DNA of 59,963 bases. It comes from Alphaproteobacteria bacterium. Lineage in GTDB: Bacteria > Pseudomonadota > Alphaproteobacteria > SHVP01. The position numbers and the translations under genes are program-made. Every line of letters begins with the position of its first letter. Position 1 is the first letter of the stretch. Shown here piece by piece: positions 26,152 through 34,938 of the stretch. The stretch is taken from assembly GCA_016869765.1 (NCBI GenBank), contig VGES01000002.1, positions 1 to 59,963 of the forward strand, read 5' to 3'. A model generated the notes under the pieces. That model saw nothing but the letters and a program-made list of their open reading frames with translations, was not told where the DNA came from and ran no database searches.

Positions 26152-26373
26152 TCAGACGACGATGTTAACGAATCGGCCCATACCCCCACGGCGGGGGCGG
26201 GTTTCTTCCGGGGTGATCTGTTGGGCGACCGGCGGAGCGGCCTTGGCCGCCTGGCGTTGCTGCTGCAGAGACGCGATGGCCAGCGAAAGCCCCTCTTTGG
26301 ACTTGGCGACCGGCGGTTGCCCCGCCTGTTTCATGGCCGCCTTGACGAGACTTAGCGCCGAAACGTCGCTCAT
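26152..26373 (-). CDS. Small uncharacterised protein, 73 residues
   Basis: I do not recognise this protein. It starts with MSDVSALSLVKAAMKQAG and has a good ribosome site (GAGGTGG, about 7 bases upstream). It is Gln/Ala-rich in the middle (IASLQQQRQAAKAAPPVAQQ) and ends with an Arg/Gly turn RPRRGGMGRFVNIVV. No signal peptide or membrane segment is seen. It sits 67 bases upstream of the HD-GYP gene on the same strand and could be co-transcribed with it. Real-gene support comes from the ribosome site and a plausible helical N-terminus. Confidence 0.6.
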   Translation of the reverse strand: MSDVSALSLVKAAMKQAGQPPVAKSKEGLSLAIASLQQQRQAAKAAPPVAQQITPEETRPRRGGMGRFVNIVV

Positions 26374-26453
26374 CCTGGACCCACCTCGATGCTCACCGGA
26401 GCATCCCGAGGGTCAAATAGCCCGAGCCCGGTTAAAGATCGGTAAAGCGGCGA

Positions 26454-27704
26454 CTAGCGTGCCTCCTGGCTCGGCTTGACGTCGTCGACCCGCGAATAGA
26501 TCAGGACGGATATCAACAGGATGAGAGCCGTCATGGCGAACATGGCCCGATACGCATCGACCGGCGGGGGACCACCCACCGGTGTGAATGCATCGATCAC
26601 GACTCCGCTCAACCATTGAAACGCGGCCGCTCCGAGGAAGACCGACATGTTGTTGGTCGTCATCCCTCGGCCAACGAGATGCGCGGGGAAGATCGCACGA
26701 CCGTGCGTCGTGATCATGGTGGAGTAACTGGTGAACGCGCCGAGCAGTGTGAAAAGGACGACCACCTGCCACACGCTCGGCGACGGCAATGCCGCCAAGA
26801 TCACCATCGTCGCCATCGAGGCGATGCTGCCGAACACGATCAACCCTTTGCGCGTGTCGAACACCCGGTCGAGCCGTCCATAGGCGAGGTGCCCGATGAT
26901 CATCCCGACGGTCATCACGAGTAGGACGTTGCCGCTTTGCACCGGCGTCAGGCCGTGGATACCGGTCAGGTAGGGCGCGCCCCACAGGCCGGCGATCGTC
27001 AGGGCGCTCGGGTAGGCCACCGCGTTGGCCGCTACGATATACGGCAGGCGCCGATTGCGCAGGACCTCCTTGAGACCGCGAAACGCATCCCCCCAAGTCT
27101 CGCGCTGTCGCCCATGATACGCGTGCCCCGGCGGCGCATCGCGCACCACGATGTAGGCCATCAGCAGGCCAGCGAGCGTGATGACAGCCATCAGAGCGAA
27201 AGCGCCGCGCCAGCCGAACAGCGCCGAAGCCGTTGCCAGGGGCGTCGTCGCCAGCACCGCCCCGACCGTACCGGTGGCGACGAACACCGACGTGACCGCG
27301 GCAAACCGATCGCCCGGGAACCAGCGTGACGCGACGACCAAGGATCCCATAAGCACGCCACCCGTTCCGATCCCCATCAACGCACGGCCGATCGTGAGGC
27401 CGATCGCACTCGACGCGGCGTAGAACACCGCCGCCCCGGCAACCGCCAACAGCATGGTGAGGGGCACCGTGATCCGCGGACCCCAGCGATCGAGCAACAC
27501 CCCGATCGGCAACTGCGCGGCCGCGAACCCGAAGAAAAAGGCGCTGTTCAAAGCCCCCATTGCCTCGGCCGACAACGCAAGCTCTCGCATCAGGTCGGGC
27601 GCGATCACACCAGTCGAAACTCGGTAGAAATGGCCGATGATGTAACAAAAGCCAAGCGCGGCCACGAGCGGCCCCGCCGCGCGGAACGTCGACGCGGTGG
27701 TCAT
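26454..27704 (-). CDS. MFS transporter
   Basis: 416 residues with about twelve membrane segments. The loop between segments 2 and 3 carries GVLLDRWGPRITVP, the MFS motif A, and segment 4-5 has GRALMGIGTGGVLMGSLVVASRWFPGDR in pieces. The middle loop (RQRETWGDAFRGLKEVLRNRRLP) separates the two halves. It resembles the anion/aromatic acid type of the family. It is the last gene of the long reverse-strand catabolic run, 15 bases after the FAD-linked oxidase, so it probably imports the substrate or exports a product of that pathway. Confidence 0.9.
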   Translation of the reverse strand: MTTASTFRAAGPLVAALGFCYIIGHFYRVSTGVIAPDLMRELALSAEAMGALNSAFFFGFAAAQLPIGVLLDRWGPRITVPLTMLLAVAGAAVFYAASSAIGLTIGRALMGIGTGGVLMGSLVVASRWFPGDRFAAVTSVFVATGTVGAVLATTPLATASALFGWRGAFALMAVITLAGLLMAYIVVRDAPPGHAYHGRQRETWGDAFRGLKEVLRNRRLPYIVAANAVAYPSALTIAGLWGAPYLTGIHGLTPVQSGNVLLVMTVGMIIGHLAYGRLDRVFDTRKGLIVFGSIASMATMVILAALPSPSVWQVVVLFTLLGAFTSYSTMITTHGRAIFPAHLVGRGMTTNNMSVFLGAAAFQWLSGVVIDAFTPVGGPPPVDAYRAMFAMTALILLISVLIYSRVDDVKPSQEAR

Positions 27705-27719
27705 CGTTCGATCGCCAGA

Positions 27720-29318
27720 CTAGGAGCGCAAGAGGCCGAGGGAACCGGGATTCAGCATGCCGGCCGGATCGACATGGCGCTTGATCGCCTCAAGCAACCG
27801 GTAGGTCTCGGGATCGCGTCCCTCACGATAGAGGTAGGACTTGCCAATCTGGAAATGGGCACATCCCAGCTCCATGAACAGCTTGGCCAGACCCCGACGC
27901 ATTTCGTCGACCGCACGCGTCGCCGCCTCGTTCTTGGGAAACACCTTGAGCTTCGCCAAGTACGCCGGGTCGAGCTGGCGGTCGTGATAGAGATGGCGCT
28001 CGTCTTCCCAGAAGAACACGGGCTCGACCAGGAACGTCTGATACGAGACGGTGGCCAGAAGATAGCCCCATTCGATGCGATGGCGGTCGAGGGTGTCCTG
28101 CTGACGGTCGAAGAAGTCGTGAACCGCCTTGAGCAACGCCGGCCCGCGCGAGTGCGGCACCATCGCGTGAATCGGGATCCAACGTTGACCCTCGGGACCC
28201 AGCATGCTGTTGGGCGCCACGAACGGCGTCGCCCGCATGATCTTGGGAAGCGACGCCTCGATCTCGCGCCCCTCGCGCCCGGCAATGGCCTTCACGGCCG
28301 CCATTGCGCTCTGCGCCGTCGCCTCGTCGCGGCCATCGACGACGATGTGCATCGAATAGTCGACGCCTTCGAACATCCGACGGCCGTGAAACGCCACCTT
28401 GGCGGCTTCCTTGACGCCGTCGAGCATGGAACGTCCGGATCGGGCGACGCTGGCCAAGCGCTGAAAATCCTTGAGCAAGCCCTCACGCTTCAGCCGTTGC
28501 CCCTGCAAGTACGGGTCGAAACCAAAACACTCGCTCGCCAGGCCCTGACGCGAAATTTCGCTCATCGCGTTGGCGATCTGGTCGTAGGTCTCATAGGCGA
28601 ACGACGCGAACAGCGACACGGCCGGATACGGAATCAGGCGCAGCGTCGCCCGCACCTTGAACCCTAGGGCCCCGGTATCGGCAAGGAAAATGCCGGTCAA
28701 GTCCGGGCCGTAGGTGCGGAAAAACGGCGATGGGTTGTAGGGCGTCGCGGCCGATCCGGTCTTGATGACCCGCCCATCGGCCAACACCACCTCGAGACCG
28801 AGACAGCTTTCGACCGCCGTGCCGTGCAAGCCCGACCCGAAGAAGATCGAGTTCTGCGACAGAGCGCCGCCCACGACCGAGCGCAGCCCCGACAGCGGGC
28901 CAAAATAGGGCGTGCGCACGCCCTTGGCTTTCAGCGCGGTGTAGAGCGACTCCCACGTCGCCCCGCACTCGACGGTGACGTACATGTCCTCGGTGTTGAT
29001 CTCGATGATACGATCGAGACGACGCATGTCGACGACGATCGAGTTCCGACGTACCGGCAAATAGCCGTCCGTGTAGGACAGCCCGCCGCCTCGCGGAATG
29101 ACCACGTACCCTGCCGCCGTCGCCGTCCGCACCGACTCCGACAGCTCGTCCCTTGACCCGGGTTGCAGCACACATTCGACCAGGTGATCGGCCGGGCGAT
29201 AGACGTCGCTCGAGAAGAACCGCCGGTCCTCGGGACCATCGAGGACATGGTCGTTGCCGACGATCTGGCGAAGCCGTTCGACGATCGATGGTGCGTGGCG
29301 TGTCGCCGCGTCGGTCAT
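27720..29318 (-). CDS. FAD-linked oxidase (GlcD/vanillyl-alcohol oxidase superfamily)
   Basis: 532 residues. The FAD-binding PCMH domain spans about 1-225, with VIPRGGGLSYTDGYLP, YVTVECGATWESLY, TPYFGPLSGLRSVVGGALSQNS and GIFLADTGALGFKVRATLRL. The rest is a cap domain with the C-terminal VDPAGMLNPGSLGLL, typical of D-2-hydroxyacid dehydrogenases and 4-cresol/vanillyl-alcohol-type oxidases. It would oxidise a hydroxy acid or a phenolic side chain. The gene lies between the fused alpha/beta hydrolase gene (124 bases upstream) and the MFS gene (15 bases downstream). The substrate is not readable. Confidence 0.88.
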   Translation of the reverse strand: MTDAATRHAPSIVERLRQIVGNDHVLDGPEDRRFFSSDVYRPADHLVECVLQPGSRDELSESVRTATAAGYVVIPRGGGLSYTDGYLPVRRNSIVVDMRRLDRIIEINTEDMYVTVECGATWESLYTALKAKGVRTPYFGPLSGLRSVVGGALSQNSIFFGSGLHGTAVESCLGLEVVLADGRVIKTGSAATPYNPSPFFRTYGPDLTGIFLADTGALGFKVRATLRLIPYPAVSLFASFAYETYDQIANAMSEISRQGLASECFGFDPYLQGQRLKREGLLKDFQRLASVARSGRSMLDGVKEAAKVAFHGRRMFEGVDYSMHIVVDGRDEATAQSAMAAVKAIAGREGREIEASLPKIMRATPFVAPNSMLGPEGQRWIPIHAMVPHSRGPALLKAVHDFFDRQQDTLDRHRIEWGYLLATVSYQTFLVEPVFFWEDERHLYHDRQLDPAYLAKLKVFPKNEAATRAVDEMRRGLAKLFMELGCAHFQIGKSYLYREGRDPETYRLLEAIKRHVDPAGMLNPGSLGLLRS

Positions 29319-29442
29319 GAAGAACCCCTATCGCAGGTGAGAGCGGAATGATTGCACGCGTCCCCGCGCCTCACAAGTTGGCGGCGACGGCCGCTTTCGC
29401 GGCCTGGCGACGACTTGCGATCGGGCGGTCTGCCCGCGAAAC

Positions 29443-31155
29443 TCAGCCTCGCAACAGTCGAAGCAGCCGGGCGGGTGTGGGGGCCGAGGATACGATCCGG
29501 GCTCGCGGGTTGATCTTGACGATCCCACGCCAACGGTCGGTCATGGGCGAGGTCGGCTCACCGAGGACGACGAACGCCCGCGTCAGACCTCGGAGATCGG
29601 GTTCGGGCCGGTAGCGGACCGCGGCTTGGAATGCTTCGCCATAGCTGCGATAGGCCTTCAACACCTCGAGCAACCGAGCTTGGAGTTCCTCCGGTCGCAG
29701 GGTCAGGTCGACGCGCCGGATGGCCATCCGCGTTCGGCGATACCACGGCCAATAGGCATGTTGGTCTCGCAGCATCAGCCACGTGCGATAAAGATGGCCG
29801 CCATCCCACGTCGGTTCGATCGGCGGCGTGTAGGCGTGGGTGAACTCGCGCCGTTCCTCCTTCGTCCACCGTGGCAGGTCCTCGAGCACGAGGCCCGCGA
29901 CCCGTTCGCCATGGCGCGCAGTCAGCCGCAACGCGATCGCCGCGCCCACGCCGACACCATAGACATCGACGATCGGCCAGCCGCCGTGGTCGAGCACGTC
30001 GCGGACCGCGCCAACGTAGACATCGAGCGATCGGCGCCCGGCCCGCAACGGATCGGAGTCCCCGCAGCCCGGGAAATCCGGGGCAACCACCGGCCGCCGT
30101 TGACCCAAGCCATTGATCAACGGCGCAAGGGCTTGGGAGGATCCAGGGACATCGTGGAGCAGCAGAATGGGACGCCCGGACCGAACCATGAGGCGCCTGA
30201 CCAACACCTGGCCCCGGGGCCGACGGTCGACGAACGTCCGGGTCACACGACGCGGAATATCTCGGGGTTCGTGGTCCGGTGGCGAATCGCCCGAGGCATA
30301 GCCGCGCAGGGCCTTCACCAAGGTCCGACGATAGACGTCCATATCGCGGCCGAGCTTCTTGATCCGTTGGCCGGCCGCGAGGCGCGGCAGCATGTCGAGG
30401 CAGTGAAAGAGCATGCTGTCCGCGCGCGCCATGAACAGTGCCGGAACGCGCAATGTCTCGACGGCCGCCTTGGCGGGATAACGAAACGCCGCCTCGACCA
30501 CCGTCCTCAGGTTGTCGCCGGCCCGGAAGTTGTCGAGCACCCCCTCGTGCATCGTGCTCGGCGAGGGCATGTCGATGTCACGACGGTTGGCGCCGCGACG
30601 GCGATACCAAGGGAACCAGAAAATATGGTCGCGAACGTGCGACCACGTTGTGGTGAGGTGCGCGCCATCCCAGGTCGCACGAAACGGCATGAGGTAATAG
30701 GCGTCGTCACCGTCATCCGATTTGGCCACGTGGGTGATATCGGCCACTTCCCGCGGCGTGAATAGAGGCAGGCTGTCGAGCACCACGCCGAGGACGCGCT
30801 CGGGAAAACGGCAAGCCAGTTCGAGGGCGATGCAAGCCCCGGTCTTGGTCCCGAACAACGCGAAACGGCCGATCCCCAGAGCATCCAGCGTCTCGACCAG
30901 CGCGGCGGCAAATTCGCCAATCCGGGGACGGCGTTGTAGCAAGGGATCGGAATCGCCGCAGCCCGGCGTATCGAAGGCGAAAACGGTTGCATGGGGTGCC
31001 AACAGCCTCATCAGGGGCACGAGGCCCGCCGAGGACTGCGGCGACTGATGCACCAGCACGACCGGTGGGCCGCTGCCCGTGCGGCGATAGTGGACCGCGC
31101 GATCGCCGACGTGGACGTAGCGACGCCGGATCACGTCGCCACCCGGCGCCGCCAT
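29443..31155 (-). CDS. Fused double alpha/beta-hydrolase-fold protein, both nucleophiles absent
   Basis: 570 residues in two homologous halves. Half 1 (about 10-285) has VLVHQSPQSSAGL, FDTPGCGDSDPL and elbow GTKTG (102-106), so the Ser position is Lys104. Half 2 (about 315-570) has LLLHDVPGSSQAL, DFPGCGDSDPL and elbow GVGVG (400-404), so the Ser position is Gly402. Both halves share WDGxHL...TW...RD...WPWYRR in the cap. The single-domain gene at 2416-3261 belongs to the same clade. Neither half shows a clear catalytic His. The ATG abuts the methyltransferase TAG with no gap (TAGATG). Binding, scaffold or unusual catalysis are all possible. Confidence 0.88.
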   Translation of the reverse strand: MAAPGGDVIRRRYVHVGDRAVHYRRTGSGPPVVLVHQSPQSSAGLVPLMRLLAPHATVFAFDTPGCGDSDPLLQRRPRIGEFAAALVETLDALGIGRFALFGTKTGACIALELACRFPERVLGVVLDSLPLFTPREVADITHVAKSDDGDDAYYLMPFRATWDGAHLTTTWSHVRDHIFWFPWYRRRGANRRDIDMPSPSTMHEGVLDNFRAGDNLRTVVEAAFRYPAKAAVETLRVPALFMARADSMLFHCLDMLPRLAAGQRIKKLGRDMDVYRRTLVKALRGYASGDSPPDHEPRDIPRRVTRTFVDRRPRGQVLVRRLMVRSGRPILLLHDVPGSSQALAPLINGLGQRRPVVAPDFPGCGDSDPLRAGRRSLDVYVGAVRDVLDHGGWPIVDVYGVGVGAAIALRLTARHGERVAGLVLEDLPRWTKEERREFTHAYTPPIEPTWDGGHLYRTWLMLRDQHAYWPWYRRTRMAIRRVDLTLRPEELQARLLEVLKAYRSYGEAFQAAVRYRPEPDLRGLTRAFVVLGEPTSPMTDRWRGIVKINPRARIVSSAPTPARLLRLLRG

Positions 31156-32286
31156 CTACTTCTGAGCCGCGATCGTCACCCAGCCTCCTCCGCTCGATGC
31201 GGCGATGTAGCCCCCCTTCGCCCTGCTGGCCGCGGTGACGCGGATTCCCTTGGCCGAAAATCCGGCCCCGGTCATGACAGCCTTCGGATCGAGCGAACGC
31301 ATCTGCGCCCAGCACGGTTCGTTGTTGGCATACGTGTCCCAGTCGGCGTCGAAAGCCTCGTACGGCGTCATCCCGGCAAACAACGTGATGTCCTGGTGCA
31401 CGCAGACCCCACCAGGGGCCAGCAGTCGATGACACTCCTTCATGATGCGTGTGACCGCCTTGCGCGAAACCTCATGCAGGAAAATATGGGACACGATCAA
31501 ATCGAAGTGACCGTCCGGGTAATCGGTCGCCTCGGCGTTGGCCTGGCGAAAATGAATCGCGGCGCCGAGGGCTTCGGCCCGGGCATGGGCGTAACGCAAC
31601 AGCGGTGCGGAGACGTCGATGGCATGGACCTCGGCATCCGGAAACGCCCGACAATAGGGTAGCGTCGAGGTGCCGACCGTGCATCCGATGTCGAGGATCC
31701 GCCGCGGCTTGAGCTTGGGATAGAACTGCCGGACCACGACGCTCAGTTGCTGGCCCATGCTGTCGTTGTAGGGGCCGAGCTTGCCCCCGGTGTACCAGTG
31801 AACCCCGAAATCGAAGATCGCGCCGGCGGCGACGTCGTCCTCGGTCCGCTCCGTGGCGTAGCCTCCGGGCATGCAATGCACGTCGGCCGCAGCAATGTAG
31901 CGCGGCGGCACCACCCGGGAATCGAGCGTCAAGGTTCCCTTCTTCCGCCCACGGCCGACGCGGGCCCGATCGATCAGGACCGGCAGATCGCGTTCGACCG
32001 GGTCGACAGCGGCATCCCACAACATCTCTTGGCTGGTGCGCTGCAGGGCCGCCCAGGTCTGGTAGACGGGTTCGGCCAACATGAGCTTGCGAACCTCATG
32101 CCGGTCGCGCGGCGGACGTTTGTTGGCCCGCCGAAATCTTGGCGCCGCCAATCGTTCGTAGGCGAGTTGGTTGCCAGGACGAAGATCGCGGGTGAGGTGC
32201 CCCTTGAGATCTCGCACGAACTCGCAGCGCGCCAACTCGTCGTGATCGGCGTGCGGCATCATTGTGTGTTCGAACGGTCCAGCCAT
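31156..32286 (-). CDS. SAM-dependent methyltransferase with long conserved N-terminal region
   Basis: 376 residues. Class I methyltransferase motif I is DIGCTVGTS (199-207), then VHAIDVSAPLLRYAHARAEALG (motif II/acidic residue), QANAEATDYPDGHFDLIVSH and LHEVS. Ahead of it are about 190 residues that are not part of the methyltransferase fold, with DRHEVRKLM and YQTWAALQRTSQEM (about 61-87) and IAAADVHCMPGGY. A clear paralogue with the same layout is encoded at 54352-55515. The gene is packed between the GFA-fold gene (18 bases) and the fused hydrolase (0 bases). The methyl acceptor is unknown. Confidence 0.88.
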   Translation of the reverse strand: MAGPFEHTMMPHADHDELARCEFVRDLKGHLTRDLRPGNQLAYERLAAPRFRRANKRPPRDRHEVRKLMLAEPVYQTWAALQRTSQEMLWDAAVDPVERDLPVLIDRARVGRGRKKGTLTLDSRVVPPRYIAAADVHCMPGGYATERTEDDVAAGAIFDFGVHWYTGGKLGPYNDSMGQQLSVVVRQFYPKLKPRRILDIGCTVGTSTLPYCRAFPDAEVHAIDVSAPLLRYAHARAEALGAAIHFRQANAEATDYPDGHFDLIVSHIFLHEVSRKAVTRIMKECHRLLAPGGVCVHQDITLFAGMTPYEAFDADWDTYANNEPCWAQMRSLDPKAVMTGAGFSAKGIRVTAASRAKGGYIAASSGGGWVTIAAQK

Positions 32287-32304
32287 ATCGTCCCTCGCTT
32301 CGAT

Positions 32305-32733
32305 TTATGGTAGCGGCGGACCCTCGGCCGCGGTGGTCGCAAACTTGAGCCCGTCGCCCAGGTGAACCCACGGCAGTTTGTCCCGCACGTAAACGTGCGC
32401 CCGCGGCACCAGCGTCGCGGGATCATCGAACGTCCCGACCAGGATATGCACCTCGTCCTTCCAGCGGTCGCTGACGAAAGTCAGGGACGTACCGCACCGG
32501 GCGCAAAACGTGCGGAATGTGCGCGGCGACGATTCGTGGACGGTCGGCGCTGCACCGAGCCACGAAAATCGCTCCGATCGAAAGCCAGTCCAGGTCGAGA
32601 ACGCCGCGCCGGTCGAACGCCGGCAGTCATTGCAATGACAATGGGCCACCCATTTGGGCTTGCCCGTCGTTCGAAAACGATGCGCGCCGCAGCGGCATCC
32701 CCCCTCGCGAACCGTGTCGTCCGCGGCATCCAT
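32305..32733 (-). CDS. GFA/CENP-V-fold zinc protein (S-hydroxymethylglutathione-adduct type)
   Basis: 142 residues from the ATG at 32733, one base after the AMP-ligase stop; a GTG 30 bases upstream inside the ligase gene is less likely. The zinc cysteines are GGCRCGAHRF, HCHCNDCRRSTGAAF and FCARCGTSL, the standard GFA-domain ligand set. Gfa-type proteins bind glutathione adducts, but most members have no known substrate. The motif order and length match the family. It is embedded in the catabolic run, so it may act on a thiol or aldehyde intermediate. Confidence 0.9.
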   Translation of the reverse strand: MDAADDTVREGGCRCGAHRFRTTGKPKWVAHCHCNDCRRSTGAAFSTWTGFRSERFSWLGAAPTVHESSPRTFRTFCARCGTSLTFVSDRWKDEVHILVGTFDDPATLVPRAHVYVRDKLPWVHLGDGLKFATTAAEGPPLP

Positions 32734-32734
32734 C

Positions 32735-34303
32735 TCAGAGTTTGCCCACTTTGGCGCGATCACGAAGTTCGCGCTTGAGGATCTTGCCTGCCGCGTTGCG
32801 CGGCAACGCGTCGATAAAAATGAATTCCTTCGGCACTTTGAACTTGGCGAGTTGCTCTTTGCAGTAGTTTTCCAGGCCGTCGGCGGCGATGGTCTCTCCA
32901 GGCCGCCGCACGACGACCGCCTTCACCGCTTCGCCCCACTCCGGATCGGGAACGCCGATGACGGCCACTTCGGCAACGGCCGGGTGGTGCTGCAGAATTT
33001 CTTCGATCTCGCGCGGGAAGACGTTGACCCCGCCGGTGATCACCATGTCCTTCTTGCGATCGACGATATAGAGGTAACCCTCCTCGTCGAGTTTGCCCAT
33101 GTCGCCGACCGTAAGCCAGCCCTCGGCGGTATAGGCCTCGGCAGTGGCCTTCTCGTTCCGCCAATAAGCATTGAAACCGAGGGGCGAACGCGTGAACAAC
33201 TCGCCCACCTCGTTCGGGCCGGCCGCTTGGCCATCCTCGCGCAGAATCTTGATTTCGACCCCCGGGTACGGGAGCCCGACGCACTGTTCCTTGCGGAGCT
33301 GATCCTGGGGCCGCAGGTTCGTGCACAGGCCGCCCTCGGTGGACCCGTAGGTCTCGTGCAGCAACCCCCCGCCGAAGTGCCCGACGATCTGCTCCTTGGT
33401 CGCCTGCAGCAGGGGCGCCGCGTTCGAGATCATCGTCTTGAGGCTCTTGGTCGAGTACCTGGACAGCGCCTTGGGGCCGAGAGCGAAGATGCGGTGGAAA
33501 TAGGTCGGCACGAAGAAGCAATTCGTGAGCTTCATCTCATCGATCTTGCGCAGCAGCAACTCGGGATCGAAGCGCGGGAGAATTTCGCAGAAGCCACCGA
33601 AGAAGATCGGGGCCATGGCGAACACGTAGCCGGCGCCGTGGTAGAGCGGCGCGGTGGCGAGCGCGCGGTCATCGGGCGAATAGCAGCCGAATTCCGATCC
33701 CATGGTGTAGAACGCCAGGACGCGCGAGCGGTGCGACAGGAGGCAGCCCTTCGGATTGCCCGTCGTGCCCGAGGTGTAGGGAATGCAGAAGACGTCCCAC
33801 TCCTCGAGCGGCGTCGTCGGCATGATCGGCTTGGCCCGCATCAGCCAGTCTTCGTAGTCCTTGCCGATGACGATGATGCGTTCGACGGTCGCGAACTTGA
33901 TCGACCGCGCCTTCTCTTCCTGGCTTTCGTGAACGAACAGGACCTTGGCTTGGGAGTCGTTGCAGATGTACTCGGCCTCGCGCGCCGTCACCCCTGGCGG
34001 CACCATGGCCGGAGCGGCGCCGATCGAGGACAGTCCCGCCACGATCTCCAGGAACTCCATGATGTTGGGCGCCCACAGCGCAGCGTGGTCGCCTTTCTTC
34101 AGGCGCAGATCGTGCAGCGCCCCCGTCGAAACCCGGTCGAAGCGATCGACGATCTGGGCGTAGGTGAACTTGCGATTTTCCTGCGCCAACGCAACTTTGT
34201 TGGGCGTGCGTGCCTTGGCCGTGCGGACCCCGTCCGCAATCAGCATCGAACGGTAGCTGGGTGGACGGCCGGGGAGCGGCAGCGTCGGCCGTTCAAACGA
34301 CAT
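32735..34303 (-). CDS. Class I acyl/aryl-CoA ligase (AMP-forming)
   Basis: 522 residues. The adenylate-forming motifs are complete: YTSGTTGNPKGCLLSHRS (P-loop), the YGSTEGG aromatic/substrate motif, GWLTVGDMGKLDEEGYLYIVDRKKDMV in pieces (A7-A8) and LPRNAAGKILKRELR with the catalytic lysine (A10). It activates a carboxylic acid to its CoA thioester. Ligases of this length include fatty-acid and aryl-acid enzymes; the substrate cannot be read. It begins 11 bases inside the end of the upstream cysteine hydrolase gene and its stop sits one base from the GFA gene, so it is in the same operon. Confidence 0.92.
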   Translation of the reverse strand: MSFERPTLPLPGRPPSYRSMLIADGVRTAKARTPNKVALAQENRKFTYAQIVDRFDRVSTGALHDLRLKKGDHAALWAPNIMEFLEIVAGLSSIGAAPAMVPPGVTAREAEYICNDSQAKVLFVHESQEEKARSIKFATVERIIVIGKDYEDWLMRAKPIMPTTPLEEWDVFCIPYTSGTTGNPKGCLLSHRSRVLAFYTMGSEFGCYSPDDRALATAPLYHGAGYVFAMAPIFFGGFCEILPRFDPELLLRKIDEMKLTNCFFVPTYFHRIFALGPKALSRYSTKSLKTMISNAAPLLQATKEQIVGHFGGGLLHETYGSTEGGLCTNLRPQDQLRKEQCVGLPYPGVEIKILREDGQAAGPNEVGELFTRSPLGFNAYWRNEKATAEAYTAEGWLTVGDMGKLDEEGYLYIVDRKKDMVITGGVNVFPREIEEILQHHPAVAEVAVIGVPDPEWGEAVKAVVVRRPGETIAADGLENYCKEQLAKFKVPKEFIFIDALPRNAAGKILKRELRDRAKVGKL

Positions 34304-34928
34304 TGCTGAGTTCCACCTTCCAGGAATCGAGCACTTCGCTCACCGTCATCAACTGCGCGAAGAAATTGCCCATGGTCTTGAGCGAAATCTGGTAGCGGTC
34401 ATCCTCGACCTCGGCGATGGCATCCGAGACGACATAGGTGCGAAAGTCCCGTTGACTCGCGTCGCGTACCGTCGTTTCGACGCACATGTTGGCGGTCACC
34501 CCGCAGACAACGAGGTTCTCGACCTGCATCGCTCGCAGGATGGCGTCGAGCTGGGTCGAGTAGAACGCGCTCGGGCGATTCTTTTCGATCACGGTCTCGT
34601 CGGCGTAGGGCTTGAAACCCTCGGCCAGGTCCGCGTCCCAAGTGCCCTTGGCGCAGAGCCTCACGTCCTTCAGGCCCGGCATGATCTCGTTGACGATGAC
34701 GCCGCCATCCTTGAAGTCGGATTGGTAGACGTATTGGGTGAAAATCACGGGCACCCCGGCCTTGCGAGCCCCTGCGATCAACCGCAGCGAGCCGGGGATC
34801 GCCTCGCGCAGGCGCTGATAGGGAAAACCGAGCTTCGCCATCGCGCCCTGCGGCTCGAGGAAGCTGTTTTGCATGTCGACGACGAGAAGCGCCGCATCTT
34901 TGCGCACGAGCGGGGCGAGTGAGGCCAT
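34293..34928 (-). CDS. Isochorismatase-like cysteine hydrolase (copy 2)
   Basis: 211 residues from the ATG at 34928. The catalytic triad of the isochorismatase-like fold is intact: Asp18 in VVDMQNSF, Lys116 in IEKNRPSAF, Cys149 in GVTANMCVETT. Members hydrolyse amides such as ureidoacrylate, N-carbamoyl acids or nicotinamide. It is closely related to the protein encoded just upstream (34939-35568); both share QRDxRTxVVxDA and GTWDAxxA. The next gene, the CoA ligase, overlaps its end by 11 bases. An acid released here would be a fitting ligase substrate. Confidence 0.92.
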   Translation of the reverse strand: MASLAPLVRKDAALLVVDMQNSFLEPQGAMAKLGFPYQRLREAIPGSLRLIAGARKAGVPVIFTQYVYQSDFKDGGVIVNEIMPGLKDVRLCAKGTWDADLAEGFKPYADETVIEKNRPSAFYSTQLDAILRAMQVENLVVCGVTANMCVETTVRDASQRDFRTYVVSDAIAEVEDDRYQISLKTMGNFFAQLMTVSEVLDSWKVELSNVV

Positions 34929-34938
34929 AGGATCCTCC

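Noticed and set aside
32654-34309. 551-codon forward frame opposite the CoA ligase
   Set aside because: Antisense to a gene with full adenylate-forming motifs; no domain pattern of its own.
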